The notes under the pieces: generated by a model
Told to the model about the DNA's origin: nothing
What the model saw: the letters and a program-made list of their open reading frames with translations, nothing else
The model's database searches: none
DNA from: Symsagittifera roscoffensis
Lineage: Eukaryota > Xenacoelomorpha > Acoela > Convolutidae
Direction: 5' to 3'
DNA length: 64,000 nt
Assembly: GCF_963678635.1 (NCBI RefSeq)
Contig: NC_087064.1
Location: 64,597,548-64,661,547, forward strand
Shown: positions 45,331 through 57,000 of the stretch, in pieces
Layout of the letters: every line of letters starts with the position of its first letter
How positions within the stretch are numbered: position 1 is the first letter of the stretch
Translations under genes and position numbers: made by a program

Positions 45331-48084
45331 AGGGCGGAGGCGTTCTTTCATTCCGAGGGATTTTTGACTACCAGACAACCAAAAGAATTATTTGGGAAAG
45401 CTATGAAAATAAAAACAAAAAAATTGACTTTTTTTTTTGAAAATGCGCATTTTGAGAAAAACTAGATCCATGTTAAGCTTTTTGTTAAGCCACTGAAAGC
45501 TTCAAATTCACAACTTCCATTTTTTAACTTTTGCCAAATCAAACGATAAACCTTTTTTAGAGAAATTAGTCAAAATTTATTGGTTGGAAACCATTCAATT
45601 TTGATTCGAACTGTTTTTGAGTAAAAACTTTTCAGTGCTCATAAACTAAATCATTGTCAAGAATGATCCTATTGAAGCAAAACCCTGAATACCGAGTGCA
45701 CTCTAGCGTATCTGATGTTTTTTGGCGGAAAATTTTAAAATTTCAAAAAAAAGCAATTGGAAACAGATTTTCAAAAAAGCAATTGGAAAAAAAGCTGATT
45801 TTCAAATTTTGCTGACCTTACCTGACACGCTCGGCAAGATATACTTAGAGCCAAAAATTTTTTTGACTCAATTAACTCATGGCATTTCAATCTGGACGAA
45901 GATTTCTGAGCGGGGTGATTTCGCCAACAACACAACGTACATAAAAAATCCAAATTCGCGCGCATAAGATATTCTAAATTGACTTTTCAAATCCTTATCA
46001 CTACCCCATAGAGAGTCCTAATTGAAACAAGGCTAGCCATTTGTTGTGCAAGTATCACAGAATGTTTCGACAATAGTCTTTAGAAAACTACGGCTTAGGA
46101 AGTTTTTTTTTAATTAGTGTAGCTTTTTCGGTGTCATAAAAGGATCTAATATAAATATATAGTTTAGGCATATTAGACCTATACCAACATAAGCGAAAAA
46201 AAATGTGTGGAAAAATGACTAGAAAAACTTAAAAAAGATTTTTAAAAAGTATTTTATTTCAATTTTTTTTTCAGAAATGCAGCTAAAAATATGCGACAAA
46301 AAACTCTAGAAATTAGTTTTATGGGCTTAAAACTAAGTCGCAAATTATGCATGAACTAGGCATTTCAGCTGTTGTAAGTCTGTTCGCTTGCTTTATTCGC
46401 TCGAATTAAGACGAAAAATCAAAAACTTCAAACCGGTTTTTTAAGGTGGTTGGAATCAAGAATAAAACGGCTTTAATATAATATATCACTCAACTCAGTC
46501 CAATAATTATTTGTGGTACCTAACTTTGCGTGGAAAACAAAGAGAAAAAAAATCGGAACAATAACCTCTTTGCTTTGAGCTCAAGTCACAGATATTTTTT
46601 GTTTGGTCTTAAAAATTTTCGTTTCAAGCAATTAGCTAAAAATTATGAAATCGAAAATGAAGTCAATAACAGCAAGAAGAACTGGTCGTTAATTATTTAG
46701 CACAAAGGGCGGAGGCGTTCTTTCATTCCGAGGGATTTTTGACTACCAGACAACCAAAAGAATTATTTGGGAAAGCTATGAAAATAAAAACAAAAAAATT
46801 GACATTTTTTTTTGAAAATGCGCATTTTGAGAAAAACTAGATCCATGTTAAGCTTTTTGTTAAGCCACTGAAAGCTTCAAATTCACAACTTCCATTTTTT
46901 AACTTTTGCCAAATCAAACGATAAACCTTTTTTAGAGAAATTAGTCAAAATTTATTGGTTGGAAACCATTCAATTTTGATTCGAACTGTTTTTGAGTAAA
47001 AACTTTTCAGTGCTCATAAACTAAATCATTGTCAAGAATGATCCTATTGAAGCAAAACCCTGAATACCGAGTGCACTCTAGCGTATCTGATGTTTTTTGG
47101 CGGAAAATTTTAAAATTTCAAAAAAAAAGCAATTGGAAACAGATTTTCAAAAAAGCAATTGGAAAAAAAAGCTGATTTTCAAATTTTGCTGACCTTACCT
47201 GACACGCTCGGCAAGATATACTTAGAGCCAAAAATTTTTTTGACTCAATTAACTCATGGCATTTCAATCTGGACGAAGATTTCTGAGCGGGGTGATTTCG
47301 CCAACAACACAACGTACATAAAAAATCCAAATTCGCGCACATAAGATATTCTAAATTGACTTTTCAAACCCTTATCACTACCCCATAGAGAGTCGTAATT
47401 GAAACAAGGCTAGCCATTTGTTGTGCAAGTAGCACAGAATGTTTCGACAATAGTCTTTAGAAAACTACGGCTTAGGAAGTTTTTTTTTAATTAGTGTAGC
47501 TTTTTCGGTGTCATAAAAGGATCTAATATAAAAATATAGTTTAGGCATATTAGACCTATACCAACATAAGCGAAAAAAAAATGTGTGGAAAAATGACTAG
47601 AAAAACTTTAAAAAGATTTTTAAAAAGTATTTTATTTCAAATTTTTTTTCAGAAATGCAGCTAAAAATATGCGACAAAAAACTCTAGAAATTAGTTTTAT
47701 GGGCTTAAAACTAAGTCGCAAATTATGCATGAACTAGGCATTTCAGCTGTTGTAAGTCTGTTCGCTTGCTTTATTCGCTCGAATTAAGACGAAAAATCAA
47801 AAACTTCAAACCGGTTTTTTAAGGTGGTTGGAATCAAGAATAAAACGGCTTTAATATAATATATCACTCAACTCAGTCCAATAATTATTTGTGGTACCTA
47901 ACTTTGCGTGGAAAACAAAGAGAAAAAAAATCGGAACAATAACCTCTTTGCTTTGAGCTCAAGTCACAAATATTTTTTGTTTGGTCTTAAAAATTTTCGT
48001 TTCAAGCAATTAGCTAAAAATTATGAAATCGAAAATGAAGTCAATAACAGCAAGAAGAACTGGTCGTTAATTATTTAGCACAAA
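45331..48084. repeat. Near-identical 1,375 bp tandem duplication
   Basis: 45331-46705 is repeated as 46706-48084. Only a handful of single-base or poly-A length differences are seen (for example CATTTTTTTTTGA/CTTTTTTTTTTGA and AATATAAATA/AATATAAAAA). Units begin AGGGCGGAGGCGTTCTTTCA; the junction is in a short A run. The unit contains a block (46360-46560) related to 17600-17830 and 8440-8560 of the palindrome arms. Open frames inside are not coding-like. Confidence 0.95.
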
Positions 48085-48354
48085 AAGTTCAGATCAGAAC
48101 CATTTGAGAGAAAAAAATCGAAAATTGAGAAATAAAAAAGAGTTTTCCCGCTGCTTGTCAACATCAAATATTTAGCCCTCGGACGGTGAGTTTTTGTTTG
48201 TTTTGAAGGGCCCATAAATTGCTGTAGGAGCAAAAATTGGAAATACATAAAAACCTTATTGGATTTTGTCACCCGCACCGAGCGCCCATGAATCATAGTC
48301 AATTATACTGTCAAAACTCTATCACCATCTGTAAAATTACAAAATAATCGATTA

Positions 48355-48550
48355 TAATCCATTATATTGGCATAAAAACATTGGGATTACAATCCATTTT
48401 AATGGGTTATATTCGATTATAATGGATTATAATGACATCAAAAATTATTAGGATTATAATCCATTAAAAATGGATTATAATCTTAATAATTGCTGATGTC
48501 AATATAATCCATTATAATCCCAATGTTTTTAATGCCAATATAATCCATGA
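48355..48550. repeat. Imperfect palindrome built of GGATTATAAT words
   Basis: Outer arms CCATTATATTGGCAT (48359 on) and ATGCCAATATAAT (48532-48544) with ACATTGGGATTA/TAATCCCAATGT inside them; inner arms TGACATCA and TGATGTCA near 48433 and 48494. About 200 bp can fold into one long hairpin. This is typical of a MITE or foldback element; no target duplication was identified. Confidence 0.7.
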
Positions 48551-48610
48551 TATGTTATATATGAATTTAGTAATAACACCAACAAGATAAGTACTAGTAA
48601 CACATAAAAA

Positions 48611-48934
48611 CGGTACCATACGTACTGGTAAGTACCGGTACGTACTAGTACATGTACTGGTATCACGAAAAAAAGTACTTTTTTCACGCTATAAATATTT
48701 TTTTTTTGAAAAATTTTAGTCGGAATAATTAATTTTATCAAAACTATCAAGTAGAACATAGTCAAAACAATAAAAATGCGAAAAAATTGATTTTTCATTC
48801 AACAATTACTTCATAAGCTTTTCAAATACTGAGCGGAAAACTAGGTTAAAATTGACCTTTATATTGGCAAAGTACCAGTAACTCTCAAATTGGGTGCCAT
48901 ACCGTACTAGTACATAAACTAGTACCGGTACCAT
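48611..48934. repeat. GTACCGGTAC-rich element with inverted ends
   Basis: The left end has GGTACCATACGTACTGGTAA and GTACCGGTACGTACTAGTAC. The right end has CCATACCGTACTAGTACATA and CTAGTACCGGTACCAT in inverted relation. The middle is AT-rich and featureless. Probably a small MITE-like element. Confidence 0.5.
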
Positions 48935-50084
48935 TTCAACCCTATTTGAACAATTAACGCGCGATATTTTTCGCGCATTTGACGAGTACGCGGAGATTTA
49001 ATTCAACTAAGAAATTTTTCCAAATTTTTTGAAAAGAAGTTTATTTCCCATAGCCGATTTGAGCAAGATTTATGATTTTATACGTTATTTGGCGTGTGAG
49101 AGGATGATTTTCCCAAAAAATTTCAAAATTTTTCCACAAAAAATTTTATTTTATTTTTTATTTCTTTGATTTTTCATTCATCTCTTTATGATAATTGTTT
49201 GTGTTTTGTGATTTTTTTTCACACTGAAAGTGCACTTAGAGTTTTGATATACCTAATTTTGAAGTTCCACATTGGTTGAAAAATCTGGCTCATGGTCTCA
49301 TATCAACCAAACTATATTCAAGTGGTTGTAAACATGCCTCATGATGGACGGAAGTTATGTTGGAAAATTCTTTTCAGTCATTTTCATCCAATCAGAATTG
49401 AGAATTAAAAATCTCAAACTCGCAAAAATCTCAAAGTGAGGAAATTAGTCCAGACCATAAATAATAGTATTGACGGATTACAAAATTAAGAGATTGCAGA
49501 TGAAAGAATTTTCAAACATTGCCAGATCAATGGTTTATTAGAAAAAAAACCTATCTTTTCACACATTTAGGATTTAGAAAATATTGAAAAATACAACGCC
49601 CAATTTGTTGTATCCGCAAAAACTGTGCATGCTTTCTTTCATTTTCAAATAGGTTTTCAATATCGTTCAGTGATTAAATGATAGTATCTAAATCGGTAAT
49701 CAAACTCTCAATTACTTCAAGCTTGTCATAATTTGTAATTAAACCTGTGATTGTTTTAAATAACGTGTCTGACTCACTTTCAATCACTTTTAAACGATTA
49801 TCATCTAGCAATGCGGTTTCAAAATCACTTTCAGTGATGTTTCTATCTGAGTTCATTTTTGAAAATTGTGATCTCGTAACAATCACGAAATTTAAGGAAA
49901 TAAAACAATAACGTAGTTCTAACTACTAGTTTGAGGAGGAGGTCCAAAAAATCCAGTCGGGTTCCAGTAACACACAAAGCAATTCAAAGAATAATCAAAT
50001 TTAATAAACAAACCAAAAAACAGTCGAATTCCAACAGTTTTGTTGATTCGTTTTCGTAGTTGGGCGCCGATGTCCGCGTCTTAT
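48935..50084. other. AT-rich stretch, no firm gene
   Basis: A 70-codon acidic minus-strand frame (49886-49674: LLDDNRLKVIESESDTLF, LEVIESLITDLDTII) has a helical look but no supporting homologue in the window. Otherwise nothing is recognised. Confidence 0.4.
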
Positions 50085-50340
50085 GCACGTACTTGGCAAC
50101 AACACTAAGATTAGTAGGAGAACGGAAAGGTTAAGTTATCTACAAGGGCAATTATAAACTAAGTAGAGAAACAGAATAAACAAGAAATAAGACCGTTCAG
50201 AAAAAAGGTGACATTTGAAATACTTAGCTTTTAATTTGAAGACATTTTGATACTTGAAACTAACCAAGTTAGCTGCCTTGCTTGACTTGATATTGTGGCC
50301 TTACTTAGTTTTCAGTTCGTGCGCTAATGGCGTGCCCAGT
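50085..50340 (+). repeat. Dispersed repeat, second copy
   Basis: Matches the palindrome spacer 12820-13105 in the same orientation (shared GGCAACAACACTAAGATTAG and GAAAAAAGGTGACATTTGAA). Both copies end at TTTTCAGTTCGTGCGCTAAT(G)GCGTGCCCA, suggesting a common boundary. Confidence 0.75.
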
Positions 50341-50376
50341 GGTGAACAGATCTGTTTTCATACCTCACATCTTTTA

Positions 50377-50445
50377 GACAGTATAGTCTAGTGGTGAAGG
50401 CGAGCCCTCTGGAATCATAAGGCTTCATCGGTCGATCTCCTGAGG
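50377..50445 (+). other. tRNA-like sequence, degenerate
   Basis: TAGTCTAGTGG (50384-50394) matches box A, and GGTCGATCTCC (50430-50440) is a slightly damaged box B at tRNA-like spacing. The AGCC/GGCT arm between them has a loop that is too long, and no acceptor stem forms. Probably a tRNA pseudogene or SINE head. Confidence 0.35.
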
Positions 50446-50682
50446 AAAGTTTTTTTTGAGAATTGGTCTGAACAAACAAAGCCACCCCGAGCATATATTT
50501 TCCTCATTTTATTCAAAAGACAGAACGATAAGTGATTTCTTCCAATCGCGTAGAGTTTTTGAAAAGCTATCAAGTTTGTCTAATCATAGTTATTTTCAGA
50601 TCCTAAGTTTTACAACTTTTCTGCTAATTTTTGCTGTGAATATAGCTAGTTAAGACTATTTCAAAAAAAAATCTTCAAAAAA

Positions 50683-50919
50683 CTATAGTTTTCGAAAGCT
50701 CTGACTACTTTGAAAAATAAGTTTTAAAAACTATAATTTTGAAAGCTATGATTAATTTGAATTATAATTTTTAAAAATATAAAACTTTTGAAAAATATGA
50801 GTAAATTGGAAAACTTTTTTTAAAACTATGACTTCTGAAACGTATGAGTAATTTGATAAATAATTTTAAAAACTATAACTCCAGAAAATTATGAGTAATT
50901 TGAAATATAACTGAAAAAT
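50683..50919 (+). repeat. About five ~48 bp tandem units in pseudogene intron
   Basis: Units begin CTATAG/CTATAA/TATAAA/CTATGA/CTATAA and share GAAAxxTATGAxTAATTTG and TTTTAAAAA. The corresponding intron of the lectin gene (43640-43720) has a single similar word, so the array expanded in this copy. Confidence 0.55.
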
Positions 50920-51309
50920 GTTTTGATTTGAAAACTACGTGTAATTTTATGAAGTGTGGTTTCAGGGCTCCCCAACTGCTACAAAATGATGTTGGCTCTG
51001 GTACCCATGAGCCATAACAAGGCAGTCGTGGCCTATGGATTCAATAGAGGGGCCAAACTCACCACTTTCGACACAGCCGGAGACCAGGTAGGTCATAAAT
51101 TAAACAATTGTATGATACCAACATCAATATTTGAATTAAAATTGGTCTTTGAGTTTTTGAGTCTGTATGACTTTTTGTTCCCCCTCGTAAAATAATAGAG
51201 TCGAAGAATTTTTTTGTGACAACTTGCATGCTAAAATTGTGATCATTTTTTACTACCTCACACTGGCATCTGTTGTAAAAATAACTTTTTATATTTATAA
51301 TAACTTTAG

Positions 51310-51890
51310 GAGGCCAAACCTTGAACTGAAAAGGTGCACAGTTTGAATGTTCGTGGATTCCAGAGGTCTTTGAACATGGTCCAAAACGTAAGTAGATTCA
51401 ACTTACAAAATTTCCGTGGATTCCGCGTGAAAATACTTGTAACGTAATCTTTGTCCGTACATTAGCGAAAATAGGGAGTGTAAGCGGATCCCTCATTTTT
51501 AGGTGGATTCTGCAAAATTTTACGGTTTCCAGATTCCGCTGGCAATTTGCAGATTCCAATTACAGTCGCAAATTTTTTTTAAAATATGAAGTGAGGTGCC
51601 AAAATCACCTGTTCAAAAAGAAAACTTAATTGACTTTTCACTGCTCAAATTTATCCTAATAATCGTAATCTTTATTTTGATTTCAACGGATTGCTCTCGC
51701 TTTGAAACTTAACTTCGTTCTGAAAAATGTTTACAAACAAAGAAACTCGTTATAGTCATATGTAATTAATTCAAATCACAACAGCAAACAAAATCAATGA
51801 AAAGTTGCAAGTTTGCGGATTCCGCAACAAATCTCATTTTGTACTGGCGTGGAATCCGCCTGCAAATCACTAAATGCACAGTTTTGCCTC
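51310..51890. mobile_element. Non-autonomous TIR element, copy 2, in pseudogene intron
   Basis: Starts GAGGCCAAAC (51310) and ends TGCACAGTTTTGCCTC (51875-51890), matching the TIRs of the element at 15172-16527. The left TIR is damaged after ten bases, and a second TGCACAGTTTGAATGTTC follows at about 51335. Interior GGATTCC/GGAATCC words echo copy 1. No coding capacity. Confidence 0.55.
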
Positions 51891-53311
51891 TTAATGAACC
51901 ATTCTTATTAATTACGTGGCCGAGGGTGGTACATGGACTTCTCATTTCTTTTAATTGGTTTGCCAATTTTTTTATTGGGTCCCTCTTCAGTGTATTTTTT
52001 CGACATCTACTTTTAGCTGATCTACCTCAAAAGTTTTCTAAAGGCGCCCTGGGCGCCATTATACCTGAATTTGATGGGGAAAATGCGCGCCAAATGAGAG
52101 AGTTTTGTTGGTATACTTGTTTAAAAAGTGCTCAAAACGTCAATTTTATCCTGCTTTTTTAAAAATTTTGTATGCAGCGCAGAAAAGTTGTGCAAAATAG
52201 GGTCCTTATAAAATTTTCAAGGTGTCGACACTGTTTTCATAGTTTTTCGAGTAACCGCGCCCATGTCAAAGTAGATTTTTAAAAAAGCTAAGTACAATTT
52301 GAAAGCGGTGAACAATTTTTCTTTCAGTTTTTTGGCTGGAATTTTTGGGCCAAAACAATTTCTTTCAAACTCAATGAAAAAGAAAACAATCGTCAATTTA
52401 AATTTTAACCAATTTCGTTTTTGTTCCGACCATTTGAAAACTGGGGAGGAATTTTGTATTCGAGTGAGCTTTAGTTTTTTCTTTTTCCTTTCCAAGTTTT
52501 CCATACAAAATTAGGTACCAAAAACGAAAAATTGTATTGAACTGAGAAACAAATGAAATTAGGGATTTTCATTTGTGATTCGAACGACCCTTAAGCGTGT
52601 CCCAGTATCGATAAAACCGTGTTTTAGGTTTTGTTCTAATTTCGAGCGAGAAGGCTTGTTTCGTTTTCCATTCAAAAAGAGTTACCACAAATCATCAACG
52701 GAATAGTTTAAGTGATCTTTCCGCTTTGAGATTTTTCAATCGGAATTTGAACGTTTTTAAAAAACTTTCAAAAAGATGTCCCAATATTGAGAAAAACATT
52801 GTAAAACTTTGACTTTTTGTCTGATTTTGAGCGAGTAAAGCAAGCGAGTAGACTGTAGATAAAAAAAACTGGCCATAAAATTTCAGTTTTACTTTAGTAG
52901 ATTGATTTTTTTCAATTTTTTTAATGCAATTCTCAAAAAAAAAAATTCAAAAATATTTCTGCTTAAAAATGTAAAAATTTTATAAAGCTTTTTGAAACTT
53001 TTAACGATTTTTCGTTTCTCTTGTCAACTTTTTGTTTTGTTTTACTGTGATTGTCGATTATACCTAAGTTCTAGGCGTTCGTCAGATTAATTTATCACGC
53101 TACGCCCAAAAAACGATGCTAACTCAAAAAATTGCAGGTACTTTTTTAGAGTATGGCTGGAAAAATCTGTGCAGCTTGCATTGCAACCAGCTATTTTTGT
53201 TTCAATTGTGATCTTTTTTTCATCACTAACCACAAATGACAAAAACAAAACTAAGCTCGATTAATTTTTTTAAATATTGTTGGCCATGTGTCGCTTTTAA
53301 ACAATCTTAAG
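51891..53311. other. Remainder of pseudogene intron
   Basis: No gene. Two segments (52600-52670 and 52780-52860) resemble the palindrome-arm block at 8441-8520 (TCGAGAAAAAC ... GCGAGTA words), in the same orientation. The 121-codon frame at 51797-52162 starts inside the TIR element and is not credible. Confidence 0.45.
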
Positions 53312-53500
53312 CAAAACCTTCGCAACCACATGTGGTCCCACTACGGGCTGCACCGCTAAGAATCTAGCACACTTAGCCGAGTTAGGTTTCTGGACTGGGT
53401 ATTCTAGACAGTATGGAGACGCCACCAATAAGTTCATCAACATCTACTCTGGAAAACGGTGGACTCTGAGTTTCTTGCCAATGGGCAACCGGACAACTTC

Positions 53501-54029
53501 GTCAGCGCTATTATAATCTTTAATAATTGAATTGCCGTCAAACATCTTTCTCTGACTTGGTGTATCCTAATGGCTTCCTCGGAGAAAAGAAAATCAAGTA
53601 ACTTCAATAATTTCTGAATTTCAGTTCGAGTATTTTTCCTCACCATCATCTCATTTGTTGAAACTCATAGGAGATCTTATAGGAAGAACTTATAAGAAGA
53701 ACTTATAAGAACCAACTCATTTTGTCAGAGGGTATTGAACCTTCACATATAAATTAAATAGTCAGTTTTATGAGTTGTAGTAAGAAGCTTATGTCCGGCT
53801 TATTATTAAAGTGAAATTTATGCCCGGAATTAAAGTGAAATTTATCTAATTTTTACATCCACGAACTTTCTGTGAGTTGTGTTTTGTTGCGAGCTGTCAC
53901 AATACCATTAAGAAAGACAAATGATCTCTTAAAGTATCCACCATGATGCCTAGTAACGAGATGCCACCCCTATAAAGAACTAATTCAACGGTTTAGCATA
54001 TCTGAACTTTGTAATTACATGGGTCGATA
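53501..54029. other. Junction between pseudogene and satellite
   Basis: 53501-53640 is lectin 3' intron sequence. 53640-53720 has short direct repeats of GAACTTATAAGAA. From about 53935 the sequence matches the non-satellite module that recurs inside the satellite array. Confidence 0.5.
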
Positions 54030-57000
54030 CCCGATTTATGTTTCAACAATCTTGACCAAAAATCGGTATGTTTCGACAATCTCGACAAAACGTCGGTATG
54101 TTTCGATTTTATCGACCAATTTGGTAGGCTTTGATTTTATCGACCAACTTTCGGTGTCTTTCGACTCTCTCGACCAAAGTTTGATTCAATGATTCAAAGA
54201 CAAAAAAATATTCAGTTTTGTCCGGCCAGTTCAGATATGTTTTGGCTTTCTCGAGCAAAAATCGATATGCTTCGACTTTCTCGAGTGGGCCGATCGACAT
54301 TTAAAAAAATTATTTGTTTGACCCAGTTCAGATAAGATTCGACTTTCAGGACTGGCTCGACCGACATATTTAAAAAGACTGTTTGTTCGACCCAGTTCAG
54401 ATTTGTTTCGACTTTCTCGAATGGTATGATCGGTATTTTAAAATTTTGTTTGTTCGACCCAGTTCAGAAATGTTTAAATCTTCTCGACTGGTTCGACCGA
54501 AGTTTTTAAGAAACCTGTTGGTTCGACCCAGTTCAGTTATGTTTCGACTTTCTCGACTGTGCCGACCTACATTTTCATAAAAACTTTTTCGTTCGACTTA
54601 GTTTCCACTTTCTTGACTGGATCGACCGGCATTTTTAAAAAGCTTGTTTGTTTGACCCAGTTCAAATATGTTTCGAACGTCTGGACTAGTATGATCAACA
54701 GTTTCAGGAAGCTTGTTTGGTCGGCCCAGTTCAGGTATGCTTCGACTTTCTCGACTAGGTCGAACGACAATATAAAAAAGCTTGTTTGATCTCCCAATCA
54801 GATATGTTTTGACTTTCTCGGCTGGTATGATCGGTACCGTGAAAGGTTGTTGTTCGACCCAGCTCAGATATAATTCAATTTTCTCGCTGCGCCAATCGTT
54901 ATTTTTAAAAAGCTTGTTTGTTTGACCCAGCTCAGATATATTTCGTTTTTTTTTCGACTGGTATGCTTGTTTGTTTGACTCAGTTCAATTTTCTTTCGAC
55001 CTTATCGACTGGATCGATCAACAATTTTAGAAAACGTGTTTGTTCGACCCAGTTTAAACAAGCTTCGAATTTCTTGACTGAGTTAGCCAAAAACTTTAAA
55101 AAGCTTGTTGTTTGACCCAGTTCAGGTATGTTTCCACTTTCTCGACTGATATGATCGGCATTTTAAAAAGGCTGTTTGTTCGACCAAGTTCAGATATGTA
55201 TCCATTTTTCCGACTGGGACGACCAACATTTTTAAAGTGCTTGTTCGTTCGACCCAGATCAGATATAATTTGGTTGTCTTGCCTGGGTCGACCGAAATTT
55301 TTAAATTGCTTGTTTGTGCGAACTAGTTAAAATTTGTTTCGACTTTCTCGACTGGGTCAACCGACGTTTTTAAGAAACTTGTTTTTTCGACCCAGTTCAA
55401 GTATGTTTCGACACTTTTTCGACCGAGTTGACCGAAATTTTGAAAAGCTTGTTCGTTCGAACCAGTCCAAGAACGTTTCAGTTTTCTCGAACGGGCCGAC
55501 CGACATTTTCAAAAAGCTTGTTCGTTCGACCCAGCTCAGATAAGTTTTGAGTTTCTCGCCTGGGCCTACCAAAATTTCTCAAATGCTTGTTTGTTCAACC
55601 AAGTTCAAGTATGTTTCGATTTTCTTGACTGGTATTGTCGACATTTCTGAAATGCTTGTTTGTACGACCCAGTTCAGATATGTTTCAACTTTCTCGACTG
55701 CACCGGCCAACATTTTGGAAAAAGCTTGTTTGTTTGACCCAGCTCAGATAAAATTCGACTTTCTTCACTGGGTCGGTCGAAATTATTTAAAGCTTGTTTG
55801 TTTGACCCAGTTCATATTAGTTTCCAGTTTCTCGACTGGTATTGTCGACATTTCTGAAATGCTTGTTTGTACGACCCAGTTCAGATATGTTTCAACTTTC
55901 TCGACTGCACCGGCCAATATTTTGGAAAAAGCTTGTTTGTTTGACCCAGTTCAGATATGTTTCGACTCTCGCGACTGTTTCGATCAACTTTTTGAAAAGT
56001 TTTTTTTTGTTTGACCCAGCTCAGATAAAATTCGACTTTCTTCACTGGGTCGGTCAAAATTATTAAAAGCTTGTTTGTTTGACCCAGTTCATATTAGTTT
56101 CCAGTTTCTCGACTGGTATGATCGGCATTTTAAAAAGGCTGTTTGTTCGACCAAGTTCAGATATGTTTCAATTTTCTCTATTGGGAAGAAAAACAATTGA
56201 AAATGCTTGTCTGTTCGACCAACTTCAAACAAAATTTGATTTTCTCGACCTGAATGTTCAATATTTTAAAAAAGCTTGTTTGCTCGACGCAGTTCAAGTA
56301 GGTTTCGACCTTCTCGACTTGTATGTTCGAGATTTTTAAGAAACTTGTTTGTTCGACTTAGTTCGGATGTGCTTCGACTTTCTCGACTGGGTCGATTGAT
56401 ATTTTTAAAAAGCTTGTTTGTTCGACCCAGTTCAGATAAGTTTCGACGTTCTCGACTTATGTGTTCGACATTTTTAGAAAGCTTGTTTGTTCCACTCAGT
56501 TCAGATATGTATCCATTTTTCCGACTGGGACGACCAACATTTTTAAAGTGCTTGTTCGTTCGACCCAGATCAGATATAATTTGGTTGTCTTGCCTGGGTC
56601 GACCGAAATTTTTAAATTGCTTGTTTGTGCGAACTAGTTAAAATTTGTTTCGACTTTCTCGACTGGGTCAACCGACGTTTTTAAAAAACTTGTTTTTTCG
56701 ACCCAGTTCAAGTATGTTTCGACACTTTTTCGACCGAGTTGACCGAAATTTTGAAAAGCTTGTTCGTTCGAACCAGTCCAAGTACGTTTCAGTTTTCTCG
56801 AACGGGCCGACCGACATTTTCAAAAAGCTTGTTCGTTCGACCCAGCTCAGATAAGTTTTGAGTTTCTCGCCTGGGCCTACCAAAATTTTTCAAATGCTTG
56901 TTTGTTCAACCAAGTTCAAGTATGTTTCGATTTTCTTGACTGGTATTGTCGACATTTCTGAAATGCTTGTTTGTACGACCCAGTTCAGATATGTTTCAAC

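Larger units (their letters stand above)
50966..53500 (+). pseudogene. Lectin-like pseudogene copy (exons 4 and 5), plus strand
   Basis: 50966-51087 is exon 4, exactly 122 nt as in the gene, with intact TTTCAG acceptor and GTAGG donor. It encodes LPNCYKMMLALVPMSHNK then AVVAYGFNRGAKLTTFDTAG, so the conserved Cys of VACGF is Tyr. 53312-53500 is exon 5 (189 nt against 193) with NHMWSHYG, then stops and frameshifts, later WTGYSRQYGD and GQPDNF; its donor GTAAG is now GTCAG. A TIR element sits in the intervening intron (51310-51890). Exons 1-3 are not seen upstream. Downstream, 53540-53640 retains 3' intron sequence with a TTTCAG that the 43 kb gene has lost. Orientation is opposite to the gene. 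Confidence 0.8.

Noticed and set aside
45722-47344. ORFs shared by the two tandem units (about 60-80 codons)
   Set aside because: They are shared only because the DNA is nearly identical; composition is not protein-like and frames differ in length after single-base changes.
51797-52162. 121-codon plus-strand ORF
   Set aside because: It begins inside the TIR element and runs into intron DNA of the pseudogene; no domain.
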